Both the position numbers and the translations under genes were made by a program. Under the pieces are notes generated by a model. The model saw only the letters and a list, made by a program, of their open reading frames with translations. It did no database searches and was not told the origin of the DNA. 64,000 bases of DNA from Hygrocybe punicea (lineage: Eukaryota > Basidiomycota > Agaricomycetes > Agaricales > Hygrophoraceae): the NCBI GenBank assembly GCA_963556145.1, contig OY744473.1:4923394-4987393 (forward strand). Reading direction: 5' to 3'. Of the stretch, positions 1-11,776 are shown in pieces (position 1 is the first letter of the stretch; each line of letters begins with the position of its first letter).

Positions 1-1239
1 GGCCGATCGCACGGTGAAGTTTATCGGCGAGTATGTCAAGTTTGTGAATGTTTCAAAGGCATCCGATGGTTATTTTGAACTCAAATCAGACCCTTTCAAA
101 ATTGTCCATGTCTGTTGCCCTTCTACATTTATAATACATCCCTTTCTTCGTCCACACCAACTTCATCTGACATCCACGCCCTCCCACCGGTCTCCTTTTC
201 ATCTTCCACTCCCACTTCATCCGACCTCCGCTCCCCCCTTCACCATGTTCCCCCTACCTCATTGTACCTTCCCATCTCTCTCAACACATCTTCCTTCCCT
301 TCCCGGGCCCGTGCGTCTCTTCTGCGTCGAACACCGTCCGCTCTCCTTCATTAGTTCCCCGACAAATCCCCTGCGATTCTTCTTCTTTGCATCTCTCCAT
401 TGTCCATGCGTCCACGACCCTCCATTCTCCCTCATTACTTCCCCGCTGACGACCCTCCGTTTCTTCTTCATTGCGACTCTCCATTGTGCATGCGATGGTC
501 AGGACGTGTAGGTGAACAGCCCTGCGATTCTGTTTCTCAACTGTTATACAAGCAGTGGGTGGCATTTGAAGGACCCTTTCCGCGTGAGCCCACCATCTTA
601 TTATGATGGCTATTCGTTTTCGCTATACATTGTCCCTCTGATGTCATTCATGACCATCTTCGTGACCCTTCGATCCTCCTCTTCCAGCCGCTGTTAATAA
701 TATGCACCCTCCATTTTATTCATACTTCACCGCCATCTTACAACATGTCCTCCATCACCTGCCGTCCTGCACACGTTCCGTAACAGTGCTCATAAACATT
801 CTTCTTTCCCGTTTACTCCCATCTCATCCTTTATCCAGTGTTGTCGTCATCGCCGATTACTACCATTTCATTCTTTATCCCCTATTGTCCTGAACGCCCA
901 TGTCTCATTTATTTGCAAACAGATGACTTTTCTCCGCCACTCCATCGAACCTGTGTCAACCGCCTTCACTCTTTTCTGCTTTACTAATCATGTTTCCCCA
1001 TGATGTCCCTCTCCCTTCATACTGTCACTCTCATGCGACAGACTGCTGCCCTCAAACCCAAGTCCCTGCGACGTCGGATCCAACGAGCTCATCTTTCGTT
1101 TCAACACTCTGCCAAAATTCGGACAAAGGATACCATTAGCCGCCGCAACCATCGCAATCGAATTCGTCCCACCTCCAATGATCATTGGTGGTCTAAGTTT
1201 TTGAATCTTAATAAATGCATGTCGATATCGCCTCCGTCA
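1..1239. other. no recognisable gene; flank of Helitron 1
   Basis: The open frames here are pyrimidine-rich and read as low-complexity Ser/Pro/Leu peptides with no family resemblance, so I call none of them. There is one imperfect tandem duplication of about 82 bp: 342-412 and 425-493 share the same order of words (TCTCC, TTCCCCG, CTTCTTC, CTCCATTGT, CATGCG). I could not find a Helitron 5' end (a TC after a host A), so the left border of the element is unknown. Confidence 0.5.
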
Positions 1240-3507
1240 CTTTTCTGGAATAGAGACTGTCGATTCTGTGGGATCCGTGTATGTCGTTCTGTATAATGAT
1301 ATTATCTTGAAATCATAATGTACCTCATGAAGGCCCTCTCCGGTGAAAACATCAATGAAAAATGTTTCGTTTGCGGCCCACACGGAAATCACTACTTGCC
1401 TCCCCTTCCTAATTACCCTCATGAATGGAATTATTTTCTTGACTCCCACCAACTCAGCGGGCTCTCGCGTTATTTTAACAATCTGTTTTCCTTAACTGCA
1501 TTGGGAGTCCATGATGGCGACTTCATGCATTTCACTGCAGGCGTTTCCACTGTCATGCTGGCCGGAGGCTGAACTTACCATCGGATTATTCCTTCCCTTG
1601 AGGGTGAACATGCCATCCGGTGGTTCATTCACGATCCACAAGCTTTATTTGACCATGGATCCGATTTTAAAATACCTATACAATGGATTCATAACGCTTT
1701 GGCAGGTCTCGAAAGAGTCAACCCGTTCATCCATAAATTGGAGAAGATGGCTGTCTTCGATGAAGACAATGAGATGGCACTTCAAATCTATCAGCCCGAC
1801 AGTGTTACCACTGATGAAATTGCTGCAGTTATTGCCCTCGCACCTGCCACACGGCCGAAACGTCGTCAGATCATCATTAAACCAATTGGAGAACCTAATA
1901 ATTACTTCTTAGATTCCCTTTCACCATTAATCGAACCTCTCCATTATGTGATGCTTCTTCCGTATGGGACATTGGGTTGGTCTTCTGAACGACTCAATGC
2001 TGTCGGAAAATCTTTCAGTCAAAGTCGATGGTATCGAACCCGGTTTTTCATGAATGCTGAACAGATGTCATACTTCTCTAGATTAACAGGTGTGTGACAT
2101 TTGTTGTCATGTCCTTTTTTTCAATGATGTCCTTCAGGTGAATATCTTGTGGACGCTTGGAGTTCTATTGAAGAGTCACATCTGCTGTACATCCGCTCCA
2201 ATCAACACAACAATGAAGATGACGAATATGATGATTCTGATGATGACCCTGAGAAAGACATCCATTTACCATCCACTTTTGTCCATTCTCCTGCATGGTC
2301 TGCTGCGAACGTCTCGGATTGTTTGGCCCTCCGAAAACACTATGGTCCAATCACGTTGTTTATCACATTTACCACCAATCCAAAATGGCCTGAAATCTCA
2401 TCTGAATTGCGCCCTGGACAAACAGCCAACAACTGCCCTGATCTCATAGTCCGTGTATTCCACCGTTATCTTTCATTATTCACGAAGGATGTCTGCACCC
2501 TCATGGGCCCTGTATTGTATCACATACAAGTGACAGAATTCCAGAAACGAGGTCTGCCACATGCTCATATAGCCATATGTTTGAAAGACGTGCCTCTCAC
2601 TTCCGATGAAATTGACTGCTTTCTCAGTACAGAATTACCACTGCAGCATGGTAACGCACGGGAAACTATTTGCAAACACATGTCCCATCACCATGATCCC
2701 TCAAAATCCTATCATTGCTGTGGATGGCCTCACAAACAATGTCAATATGGCTTTCCAAAACCATTTCGACAAACTTCTTCTTTCAATGAAAGGGGTACTT
2801 TTGTGGTTATTTTCCCTTCATATCCCTTTGTTTCTGACTTTACAATTTTTTGATAGGATACTTTGAAGGTCGACATCGGAACCCTGGCGATGAAAACATC
2901 TCCCCTACTTCGTCATTAAATACGATGCACACATCAATGTTGAATTTTCTGCATCTGTCGCTTTGTTTCAATATCTATTCAAATACTTTTACAAACCTGT
3001 TGATGAAACTAGTTGGACTGTTGCAAACAAGGCAGCTGTGAAAAAAAAACAGGTCAATGAGATAAGAGATTATGAAAGAGGCAGGTATCTATCAACCATT
3101 GAAGCTACGACACGACTGGTGTCTTTTCATGTCACAGAAAAACACCCTGGCGTAAAACGACTCCCGATTCACTTACCAGGCAAACAGCATGCTCAGATGA
3201 GACGGAAAAACGGTTCACAGTCTGATGGAACTCTACTGGTGCGATACATCCATCGACCTCATCATCCCAAACTCGACTCCATGACTTACACCGATTTTGG
3301 TTCCCACTGTCATTTACTACCCCACAACCCTTCACAGCCTCTGCATGACCTTGATATCCTGGAAACCGTATACACCACCCATCCTCAAATGCGCATTCGT
3401 CTTAATGCTGATGAACATGAAGGGATCGCACGAATCCAAATTGTTTATCCCCATCATGGGGATGTTTTCTACCTACGTGCACTCCTCACCCAAAAAAGTG
3501 CAAATAG
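1240..3507 (+). pseudogene. Helitron 1 Rep/helicase, N-terminal half (broken)
   Basis: This half encodes the Helitron N-terminal region and the HUH-type Rep nuclease domain, which nicks and joins DNA in rolling-circle transposition. A Cys-containing start near 1330 (KCFVCGPHG) is followed by TYHRIIP and the WFIHDP segment (1573-1650). Then come EYLVD (2140), the two-His Rep motif GLPHAHIAIC (about 2551-2580), a Cys/His stretch (2680-2740) and the ETSWTVANK / LPIHLPG segments (3007-3180). Probable introns are 2090-2137 (48 bp) and 2795-2856 (62 bp); both keep phase. Damage: TGA at 1570-1572, where related proteins have Arg; a frameshift near 2898; and the LINE at 3508. The frame resumes exactly at 9964. 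N-terminal limit uncertain. Confidence 0.85.
3492..3507. repeat. LINE target-site duplication, left copy
   Basis: Sixteen bases ending GTGCAAATAG precede the LINE 5' end. The same 16 bases follow its poly(A) at 9948-9963. The leading A run merges with the poly(A) tail, so the unambiguous core is about 10 bp. Removing the LINE and one copy joins the Helitron frame as KSAN|SWLELHTVNG. Confidence 0.9.
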
Positions 3508-3664
3508 GAGACGGTTCTTGATCCATAACCGCGTGGCACCCCCACAGGGACCCCGAAAAAAGGAGCTCCTCGTAGACTGGGCTATAGGCCTATTTCCACA
3601 CATACTAACCCCCCCTTATCACCCAAAAATCTTTCCAAATCACACATGAAACAAATACCACAAA

Positions 3665-5518
3665 ATGAGTATGAATTCGCGGCAATGGGCAACCACCTGC
3701 GAAGGCCCCAAAAGCAAACGCACCAGGCAGACCCAAGCCACAACCTCGACCCCACCCGAAACTAGAGCCTCACGACTCACCGCTAATCGACAGGCAGAAA
3801 CTGACCTAGAACAAGAATTGGAACCGGAATCGGCACAACAGGCACTAGACTTCCTCATAGCTAAGTCCCTCCTACCCCCCAACCCAGATCTCGATATCCC
3901 TGCCCTCTCCGGCATATTAACACAGATATTCACCATGGACGACAACAACAATACGATTGCTACCGTCGCCAACATCATACGATCCGTAGCAATCTTACTC
4001 AACTCACTAGACTTCAACACCAAAATCAATACCCTGGCCGACGCAGTCGCTAACGAGCTCAAACAGCAAACCAACACAATCCAAGAGAACATAGACCATG
4101 CAATCGAGCCCATCATCGAAAGCATCTCTACCCGCTTAGCGGAGCGCATTGAAACCATCTTCTCAAACACCAGTGCTCAACTCCAGCAGACCGCGGCACA
4201 CCTAGCCAAAACCTCCACCACCTTCGAAACCACAACCTCCACGTACAAAGATGCAGTACTCAACCAAAACACAAGACCCCCCACAACCAACACCAGAGAC
4301 CCCCGCATCACGGCAAAGGAACAGCTACGCGCCCGCCAACTCCTCCTCGATGTCACGGACTCCCCGGAAACGAAGAAAGCACTAGACATCAGTCTAGCGA
4401 GAATTACTGAAAAAGCTAACTCGGCACTCAAAGCCACCAATCCCCCACCAACCTCCAAATTCCTAGGAGTAACGAGACTACGCAACGGAGGCATACTGCT
4501 AGAGGCCAACACGACTATGACTACCCAATGGATCCGTGACGACGAAGCACGTCTAACCACCTTCCTAAAAGAGTTCGGACACGGAGCAGCCATCAAGCGC
4601 CGCACCTACCCCGCCGTCGCTTACTTCATCCCACTCTCCTTCGACCCAGACTCATCCACCCACATCAGAGAAATCGAAGAGGTCAACGACCTCCCAGAAA
4701 ACTCTATCGCGCGAGCCAATTGGATCAAACCCAAGGATCGCCGCTCACCCAACCAAACCTGTGGCCACGCGATATTCTCGTTCAGCAACCCCGAGACTGC
4801 CAATCAGATCCTCGCTAAGGGCTTCTTTATATGCCACAAAAGGATAAACACCAGCAAATGCAAGAAGGAACCCATACGCTGCTTACGCTGCCACCAATGG
4901 AACCATACCGCAGCCCACTGCCTGGCAGACAATGACATCTGCAGAACTTGTGGCGGCCAGCACAGGACCCCATCGTGCGACAACCCCAACCAACCCTTCT
5001 GCACCCCCTGCAAATGACACGGACACACCAGCTGGGATCGCAACTGCCCCACTTTCGCCCAGAAGTGCAAAGACATAGATACACGCAACCCCGAGAACCT
5101 ACTCCCCTACTACCCCACAGCGGAACCCTGGACTCAGTCCCAATACGCCAGCAAAGACGCAGCTCATACCCACACTGACAGTCATCACCCCTTGCACCAC
5201 CGACCCGAGACGACAGAGAGACAGCGATCCCCGTACCCGCTCCCGCCACTCTCTCCCGCATCTCGGCACTACTCCCCACCTCGCTCAATATTCGACCAAC
5301 CTTTACCCCCTCCTCCCCGCAACCGACTGTCAACCAACAGACAAACAAGGCAAACTACCATATCATTCGAAGGACAAACCCCCCGCCACACCACCCGCAT
5401 CCCAACGCCCATTGGTTGGGGCGACGAGCCTCCGCCACCTATCACCTCCCACCCCCCCCTTGCGATCGCTAGCACGTCTGGCAGTATCCCCGCTCCAGCG
5501 CCATTGACCAATGCCTGA
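3665..5518 (+). pseudogene. LINE ORF1, gag-like CCHC zinc-knuckle protein
   Basis: About 618 codons of RNA-binding ORF1 protein, which would coat the LINE RNA. The middle is helix-rich and Thr/Asn-rich. The C-terminal third carries Cys knuckles: CLRCHQWNHTAAHC (about 4880-4921), CRTCGGQHRTPSC (4941-4979) and CTPCK-stop-HGHTSWDRNC (5000-5050). The single internal stop, TGA 5015-5017, falls inside this last knuckle; the frame is open beyond it to TGA 5516-5518. The tail is Pro-rich. The ORF1 stop overlaps the ORF2 ATG (5511) by 8 bases, which suggests coupled translation. The start is the first ATG after the leader and begins MSMNSRQW. Confidence 0.85.
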
Positions 5519-8500
5519 ACATCCGAACCTCCAGCCGACGCAATTAAACATATGGCAAATTAATCTCAACAAATCCGCCAAAGCACACTGGGATCTTATT
5601 AACTCACTGATTCACACTAACTGCGACGTCCTCTTACTACAGGAACCCTATTTCGACTTTTACGGTAACACTAAAGCAACACACAATTGGAGGGTAGTCT
5701 ACCCCTCTGACTGCTTCACATCCAATTCAACAGTCCGCTCAGTCATCCTAGTAAACTCCAAGCTCGACACTAATAATTGGGAGCAAATCAAGATTCATGG
5801 CTCTAACGACCTCACCGCCATCAGGATAAAAAGCCCCACAGACAACTTCTCTATCTTTAACATCTATAATGACTGCCACCACTCCGACTCTCTAAATGTC
5901 CTCCAAAACTATGCCCAAAGCAACGAAGTAGACCTATACTCACTAGAAACTGACCACATGCTCTGGTGTGGCGACTTCAACAGACACCACCCCCTTTGGG
6001 ACGAAGAACGCAATCACCACCTCTTCACCACCAACACCCTAGCGCAGGCAACCAAACACATAGAAGCAACGGCAGACTGCAACATGGTCATGGCTTTGCC
6101 CAAAGACATCCCCACTCTAGAATCCATGGCGATGAAAAACTGGACCAGAACCGATAATGTATTCTGTACGGCCAAGACCTTCGACCTCATCCAAACTTGA
6201 GACACCAAACCAGACCAACGCCCAACTGGCACCGACCACCTCCCAATACTAACCTCAATCACATTCTCAACCAGAATACGACCCGGAAATCCCTCGTGAA
6301 ACTTCCGCAACATTGACTGGGACGCCTTCCGAGCCCACCTAGACACCCGGCTGAAACTACTACCACCCCCAACACCTATACTATCTCAACAACAACTCGA
6401 TGAAACCATTATCACGCTAACCCGCACGCTACAGTCCACGATTGACGCAGTGGTTCCCCTCTTTACCCTATGTCCGCACTCCAAACGATGGTGGACTCCT
6501 CAACTAAACGAATTGAAGCGAACGAAAAACAGGCTAAGTCGCCTCTCACACTGTCATCGCACGGACGCCACTCACCCCAGCCACAATGAACACAGGACAG
6601 CACGCAACCACTATGGCGATGAAATACTCAAGGCAAAGGAAAGACACTGGTCCGCCTTCCTAGATGAAGCGAGCGACCACAACATATGGTCAATCAACAA
6701 ATGCACCTCCAATCCCATAAGTGACAACCCAAGAGGGGACGGGGGCAAAACCTCCATCCCCACTCTAGAAATCACTCACCCGGATGGCAGCAAAACCTAT
6801 GCTACCTCAAACGACGCCAAAAGTCTAGCTATAGCTAAATCCTTCTTCCCGCCCCCACCCGATCACTCCACGGTCCCCCCAAACTTCATATACCCAGCAC
6901 GCGTGCCCTACATAGCGAGCATTCCCAAAGACGTTATCATCAAACACATCGCTAAGATCCACCCCCACAAAGCCCCCGGCCCTGATGGAATACCGAACCT
7001 CGTACTCAAGGAGTCCTTGGAACTCATAATCGACCACATCCACACCATCTTCAACGCCATACTGACGCTCAACATCTACCACGACCCCTGGAAACTTTCT
7101 ACCACATGCGCCCTCCGAAAACCGGACAAGCCAAGATACGACATACCTAAGGCCTACCGCCCCATAGTTCTACTAAACACCCTCCCAAAGCTACTCACAT
7201 CCATTATCTCAGAGACTATCACCCACATGGCAGACGAGCACCAGCTTCTCCCCCCACATCACTTCGGAGGACGGCCAGGATGCACCACCACAGACTCCAT
7301 GCACATACTCGTACACCGCATAAAGCATGCTTGGCGAAACAAACGAGTCGCAGCCATTCTATTCTTAGACATCAAAGGTGCCTTCCCAAACGCTGTCACT
7401 GACCGGCTACTTCACAACATGTGGAAATGAAGGGTACCCGAACCCCTAGTCCTACTCGTCAGCAACCTACTGAACAACAGAACTATGCGGCTCACCTTCG
7501 ACGACTTCACTTCGGACCTGATCCATCTGGAAAACGGCATAGGACAGGGCGACCCCATCTCCATGATCTTATATCTCTTCTACAATGCTGACCTCCTTGA
7601 AATACCAACAGGCCGAAAAGAATTAGCCGTGGCCTTCGTAGATGATGCGGCCATATACGTCGTGGGCATAAACTTTGCTGAAAACAACGACCGTATCAAG
7701 AACCTCATGACCAAGCATGAGGGAGCCTATGACTGGTCGAAGAACCACAACTCCAAATTTGAGACTACCAAATTTGCCCTAATAAACTTCACACAGCGCA
7801 ACAACATGGACAGACCCCCCCTAGTCCTAAATAACACCACCATCATGCCCACCAAATCGCACCGCTTCCTAGGAATCATCATGGACCAACACTTACGATG
7901 GCATGAACAAAGAGAGAACACAATTGCCAGGGCCACAAAATGGATCCACCTATTCCGCAGACTAGCTCGCCCAAAATCGGGAATACCCAAGAACCTAATG
8001 CGACGGCTCTACACAGCAGTGGCGATACCGAAGATGACCTATGCCGCCGACGTCTGGTACACCCCGACACACAAACCAGCCAACAGTAACCACAGAAGAG
8101 GATCAGTAAGGGCGATGCGCGAACTAACTAGACTACAACGCACCGCACTAATCCCCATCACGGGAGCTCTAAGGACAGCCCCGAACGACCTGCTCGAACT
8201 CCATGCTGGAATCCTTCCAGTCGACCTCCTGATGCACAAAGTCTGCCATAGATCGATTGTCAGAATGGCGTCCCTGCCGGCGACGCACCCCCTCCACAAG
8301 CCATTCAGAACTTGCGCTAAGCACCTCGTTGCCAGACACAAATCCCCTTTACATACTCTCACTCACCTTTACAACATTGACCCTAACACCATAGAGCCCA
8401 TCCTCCCTAGCCTAGCAACCGTCAACTCACGCCTCCTGTTCCGCACCAACATCCCAGGAACAAGAGAAGACTCCATCAAGCAACACGAGGCTGACGACGC

Positions 8501-9447
8501 TGAAATAAAGATCTACTCCGACGGTTCCACTCTGGACGGCGGAGTCGGAGCGGCAGCTGTCCTCTACCGATGGGGTACGCGTTCGACCCAAGATACTGCG
8601 CTTCCACCTAGGTCCCAGCGAGGACCACCACAACGTTGAGGCAGAAAACATAGTGGGCATCCTAGCTCTGCACCTACTGAGCCGCGAATCAACGCTATGT
8701 AATGTCTCCCTTTACATAGACTGCCAATCTACTATCCAGGCCATTACCTCACACAGAACCTGATCAGGACAACACACAATAAATACTTTCCACAAGGCGG
8801 CACAGTGACTCACTGACACCAACCCCCTCCTCGCTCTTTCAATCAGCTGGATATCAGGACACAGCAAAGTCAATGGAAACGAAAGGGCTGATGCTGAAGC
8901 CAAGCGGGCAGCGAGAGGACTCAACAGCCCACGGTGAACCCTACCACCATCACTACGCACACGCTCTTTACCACTCAATATCTCGGCTCTGAAATCAACA
9001 TACGACAAACAACTAATTCTACAATGGAAGAAAAATTGGCTACGCTCGCCACGTTACGTACGCTTCACGCGCATAGACCCAAATTTTCCTATTACTAAAT
9101 TCCTAAAAACAACAACTAAGCTAACGCGTCCTCAGACCAGCCTCATCACACAGATCTGCACCGCTCACCTCCCTCTCAACGCATATCTATACAGAATCAA
9201 GAGATCGGACACTGACGTCTGCCCCAAATGTGAACAAGCGACAGAGACCATCCACCACTTCCTCTTCGACTGCCCAGCCTACTGTGACGCGCGTCACACG
9301 CTCGTCAACACACTCCGGACGAACGCCAATTCCATCTCCCACCTACTCAACGACCTAAAAGGAATCTTGGAACTAATCAAATACGTGCGGTGCACAGGCA
9401 GACTAAAAGAACTATTCGGTGACCTTCATCACCCACACCACACATAG
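5511..9447 (+). pseudogene. LINE ORF2, endonuclease-reverse transcriptase-RNase H
   Basis: This ORF encodes the LINE polyprotein. The N-terminal AP-endonuclease domain has LLLQEPY (about 5632), CGDFNRHHPLWDE (5967-6005) and GTDHLPI (6232). The reverse transcriptase has PGPDGIPN (6976), the FLDIKGAFPNA block (7363), GIGQGDPIS (7540) and the catalytic FVDDA (7636). RNase H begins with IYSDGST (8512) and has ISGHSKVNGNERAD near 8850. A C-terminal CPKCEQATETIHHFLFDC zinc motif lies at 9220-9270. Internal stops are TGA at 6198, 6297, 7428, 8761, 8806 and 8935. One extra G near 8574 shifts the frame. The true stop is TAG 9445-9447. No TAA or TAG interrupts the frame earlier. Confidence 0.9.
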
Positions 9448-9953
9448 CTAACCACTCCCATAATACAGCGCTACCACCAAACCACACATACACACATCCG
9501 CTCACACATGTCGAGATTCCGCCACCCTTCGTCCCGAACGCATACATTCCACCACCTCCACCTTCACTCACACCCACACCAATGCACATACACCAACAAC
9601 TCGACAACTCGACTCACGACCACTCAGAACCCTCTCTCCCCCCCGCGGCCTTATCCCCTCGTGCATGTCTGCCCCAGCAGCCGAGCACTTATCTGGTCCA
9701 GACCAACCGTACCCAAACCCACCAACAGCACCCAGGAGGCCCCCTCGCAGGCAAGGTGACTAAAACAGCATAGGATATGCTGGGGCCCTGGGGGACTTAC
9801 TCCGTCATGGCTGCATTCACAAGCCGATGCCAATATATAGTCAAACGCTTTCACGATTCACTTCATAACTACACATAGCCTTACATGTAATGTCCGACAT
9901 AGGGTCTAGCCCTGCGGGACAATAAAATTGACTTAAAAAAAAAAAAAAAAAAA
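9448..9953 (+). other. LINE 3' UTR and poly(A) tail
   Basis: C-rich non-coding tail of the LINE with no convincing gene. AATAAAATTG at about 9921 is a plausible polyadenylation-signal-like site just before a run of about 19 A (9935-9953). Small open frames here overlap one another and show no family match. Confidence 0.75.
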
Positions 9954-9963
9954 GTGCAAATAG
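9948..9963. repeat. LINE target-site duplication, right copy
   Basis: Repeats 3492-3507 exactly. It marks the point where Helitron 1 coding resumes (SWLELHTVNG). Confidence 0.9.
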
Positions 9964-10992
9964 CTGGCTGGAACTTCATACTGTGAATGGTGTCATATAC
10001 AATACTTTTAAGCAAGCCGCGTGTGCACTCGGACTCTTTGCAAATGATGATGAAGGATTGCAGACTTTTCGTGAATTAGTAGCTTATGGTGCATCCCCCG
10101 CACAACTTCGTTGGTTATTTGCGATTTTGGGAATGGAGGGTGATCCAAACACTATATGGATCTGGAACGATCACGAAGACGACATGTCTGCAGACATAGC
10201 TGATAACCTTTTACGGACTCATTTTTCTGCTCCCCATCATTTAATATGAAATCGGCTCCTGGTCACTCTTCAAGACGTACTTCGTGGACTTGGCAAATCA
10301 ATTTCTGATCTTGGCCTACCTGATTTTGAAACCCCAGAAAATACAAGTGAAATTGACAGTGAAATCTGTCATGGAATGGAAATGGCGGACGACCTGATCT
10401 CTTTTGTGTCCACTCTCACTCCCAAACAGGTAGAATTACAACCATTTTCCTGAAACATCCGCTTTAACCTGTCTGGCAGAAAACTATATATGAACGACTC
10501 ATGTACATGGTCAATCGTGACGATCCTATTCCTGTCCATATCGATGGCCACGCCGGAAGAGGCAAAACCTATGTTCTTTATCCTGTCATCGGCGCTTTGC
10601 GAAAAATAGGTGAAATCATCCTGGTGTCTGCTTCGTCTGCTTTCGCTGCAAAAAATTACCCCAATGGGTGAACCACACATTATTTGTATGGCATCCCCGT
10701 CGATGAATTTAACCCATTCCTCAAATCCTCCATTCATCCAAACACCAACCGTGGAAAACTTCTTCTTTCTGCAAAATGCCACATCATCGACGAAATTGGT
10801 GGCCTCCATTTTAAAGCATTCGATTGCGCAGATCGACTTATGCGATCTCTCACCAGTTGCCATCGCAAACTTTGGGGAGGACGAATGTTAATCACTGTAG
10901 GCGACTTCCGCCAAGTATCCTTTTTGTCTATTCAAGCCTCCTTAACATCAACATGCTAACATGCGTTAGATAGCACCCGTTGTCCATTCCGG

Positions 10993-11776
10993 TGTAGAGG
11001 GTCCTCGACCCTCTGAGGCCGTAACATTGATATCTAGCGAATCCGCTCGAATCCGACGTCTCTAGCAATCTACGTTCGAACCCGACGCAACCCGACGCAA
11101 CCCGATGCATACCGACTAGCACGGCCACTCACGTACCTGGTCGGTCTATCTCCTAAACTCGTGGAACTTCAAATATCAAAGATAGATCTCATCGGACTGG
11201 GATCCCGACATCGGACTTGCCTTATTCACGCCTAGCGTCTCCCTTATGGGGATATAGTAAAGTATTTTGCATCTTTTACGGTTTTTATATCTTCCACCCA
11301 TTTTCCCTGTCATCGTCGCCTCGCAACGCTCTTCCTACTTCCCCATTTTTATTCTCCTTTGTTTCCTCTCATCGGCCGAGGACTCTCGTCCGAATCTAGG
11401 TACAGAACTTTGTAGTATAAAAACGGTGCCCAAGCGCCGTCTCAAAATAAGAAACCAGTTCCCCCGTTTCCTCTCTCTGAGAATTAGTCTCTCAGTAAAA
11501 TCCATCGCACATATTACTCGTCGGTTTCCTCAACGCTCTCCCCGTCCTTCTACCGTCTTAATCTCTACGTTTCTCGTCACCCGACACCCGACCCGCCGTA
11601 CCCGACATCGTCGGCTTTGATCAGTCTCGATAGATTTCAATAATTTACTCGGCGGCTTCTTACTTTTTATATTCTATTATCTTACTGAAGCTTGTTAGAC
11701 TATTCCTAGTCACTTCTACGCTGACCCCACAGGCTTAGGATTATTATTCCGCAGCCACCCCGACCTCGCCTTTACA
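10993..11776. mobile_element. solo LTR (784 bp) inside the Helitron 1 helicase
   Basis: The sequence starts TGTAGAGG and ends CTTTACA (TGTA..TACA inverted ends). It is flanked by CCGG on both sides (10989-10992 and 11777-11780). Excising it with one CCGG restores the helicase frame (VVHSG|SRSETIK, then FDILRLEAPIR), which proves insertion. It has a TATA box near 11416 and no coding capacity. This is what remains of an LTR retrotransposon after LTR-LTR recombination. The orientation is inferred from the TATA box, so the plus strand is likely sense. Whether it is Ty3- or Ty1-like cannot be told. Confidence 0.88.
11416..11422 (+). promoter_or_regulatory. TATA box of the solo LTR
   Basis: TATAAAA lies about 420 bp into the LTR, in the usual U3/R position, and is followed by a GC-rich start region (CGGTGCCC). 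Location and sequence support a retrotransposon promoter; activity is not shown. Confidence 0.55.

Larger units (their letters stand above)
3508..9947 (+). mobile_element. LINE retrotransposon with APE, RT and RNase H, inserted in Helitron 1
   Basis: This is an apparently full-length non-LTR retrotransposon of about 6.4 kb. It has a 157-base 5' leader, ORF1 (3665-5518), ORF2 (5511-9447), a 3' UTR of about 490 bases and a poly(A) run reaching about 9953. The target-site duplication is 16 bp. The order gag-like CCHC protein, then apurinic endonuclease, reverse transcriptase and RNase H, fits the Tad1/I group of fungal LINEs; the clade name is from memory of that architecture. The element is GC-richer and more C-rich on the plus strand than the Helitron around it. 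It carries seven internal stops, all TGA, and one frameshift, so this copy is dead by the standard code. Confidence 0.93.

Noticed and set aside
3640..5511. Long minus-strand ORFs opposite LINE ORF1
   Set aside because: They are shadows of the plus-strand gag-like frame, which has clear CCHC knuckles.
3665..9447. RIP (CpA-targeted C-to-T) as the cause of LINE stops
   Set aside because: RIP at TGG or CAG codons would mainly give TAG/TAA; only TGA is seen, so CpG-type change fits better. A count of dinucleotides would settle it.
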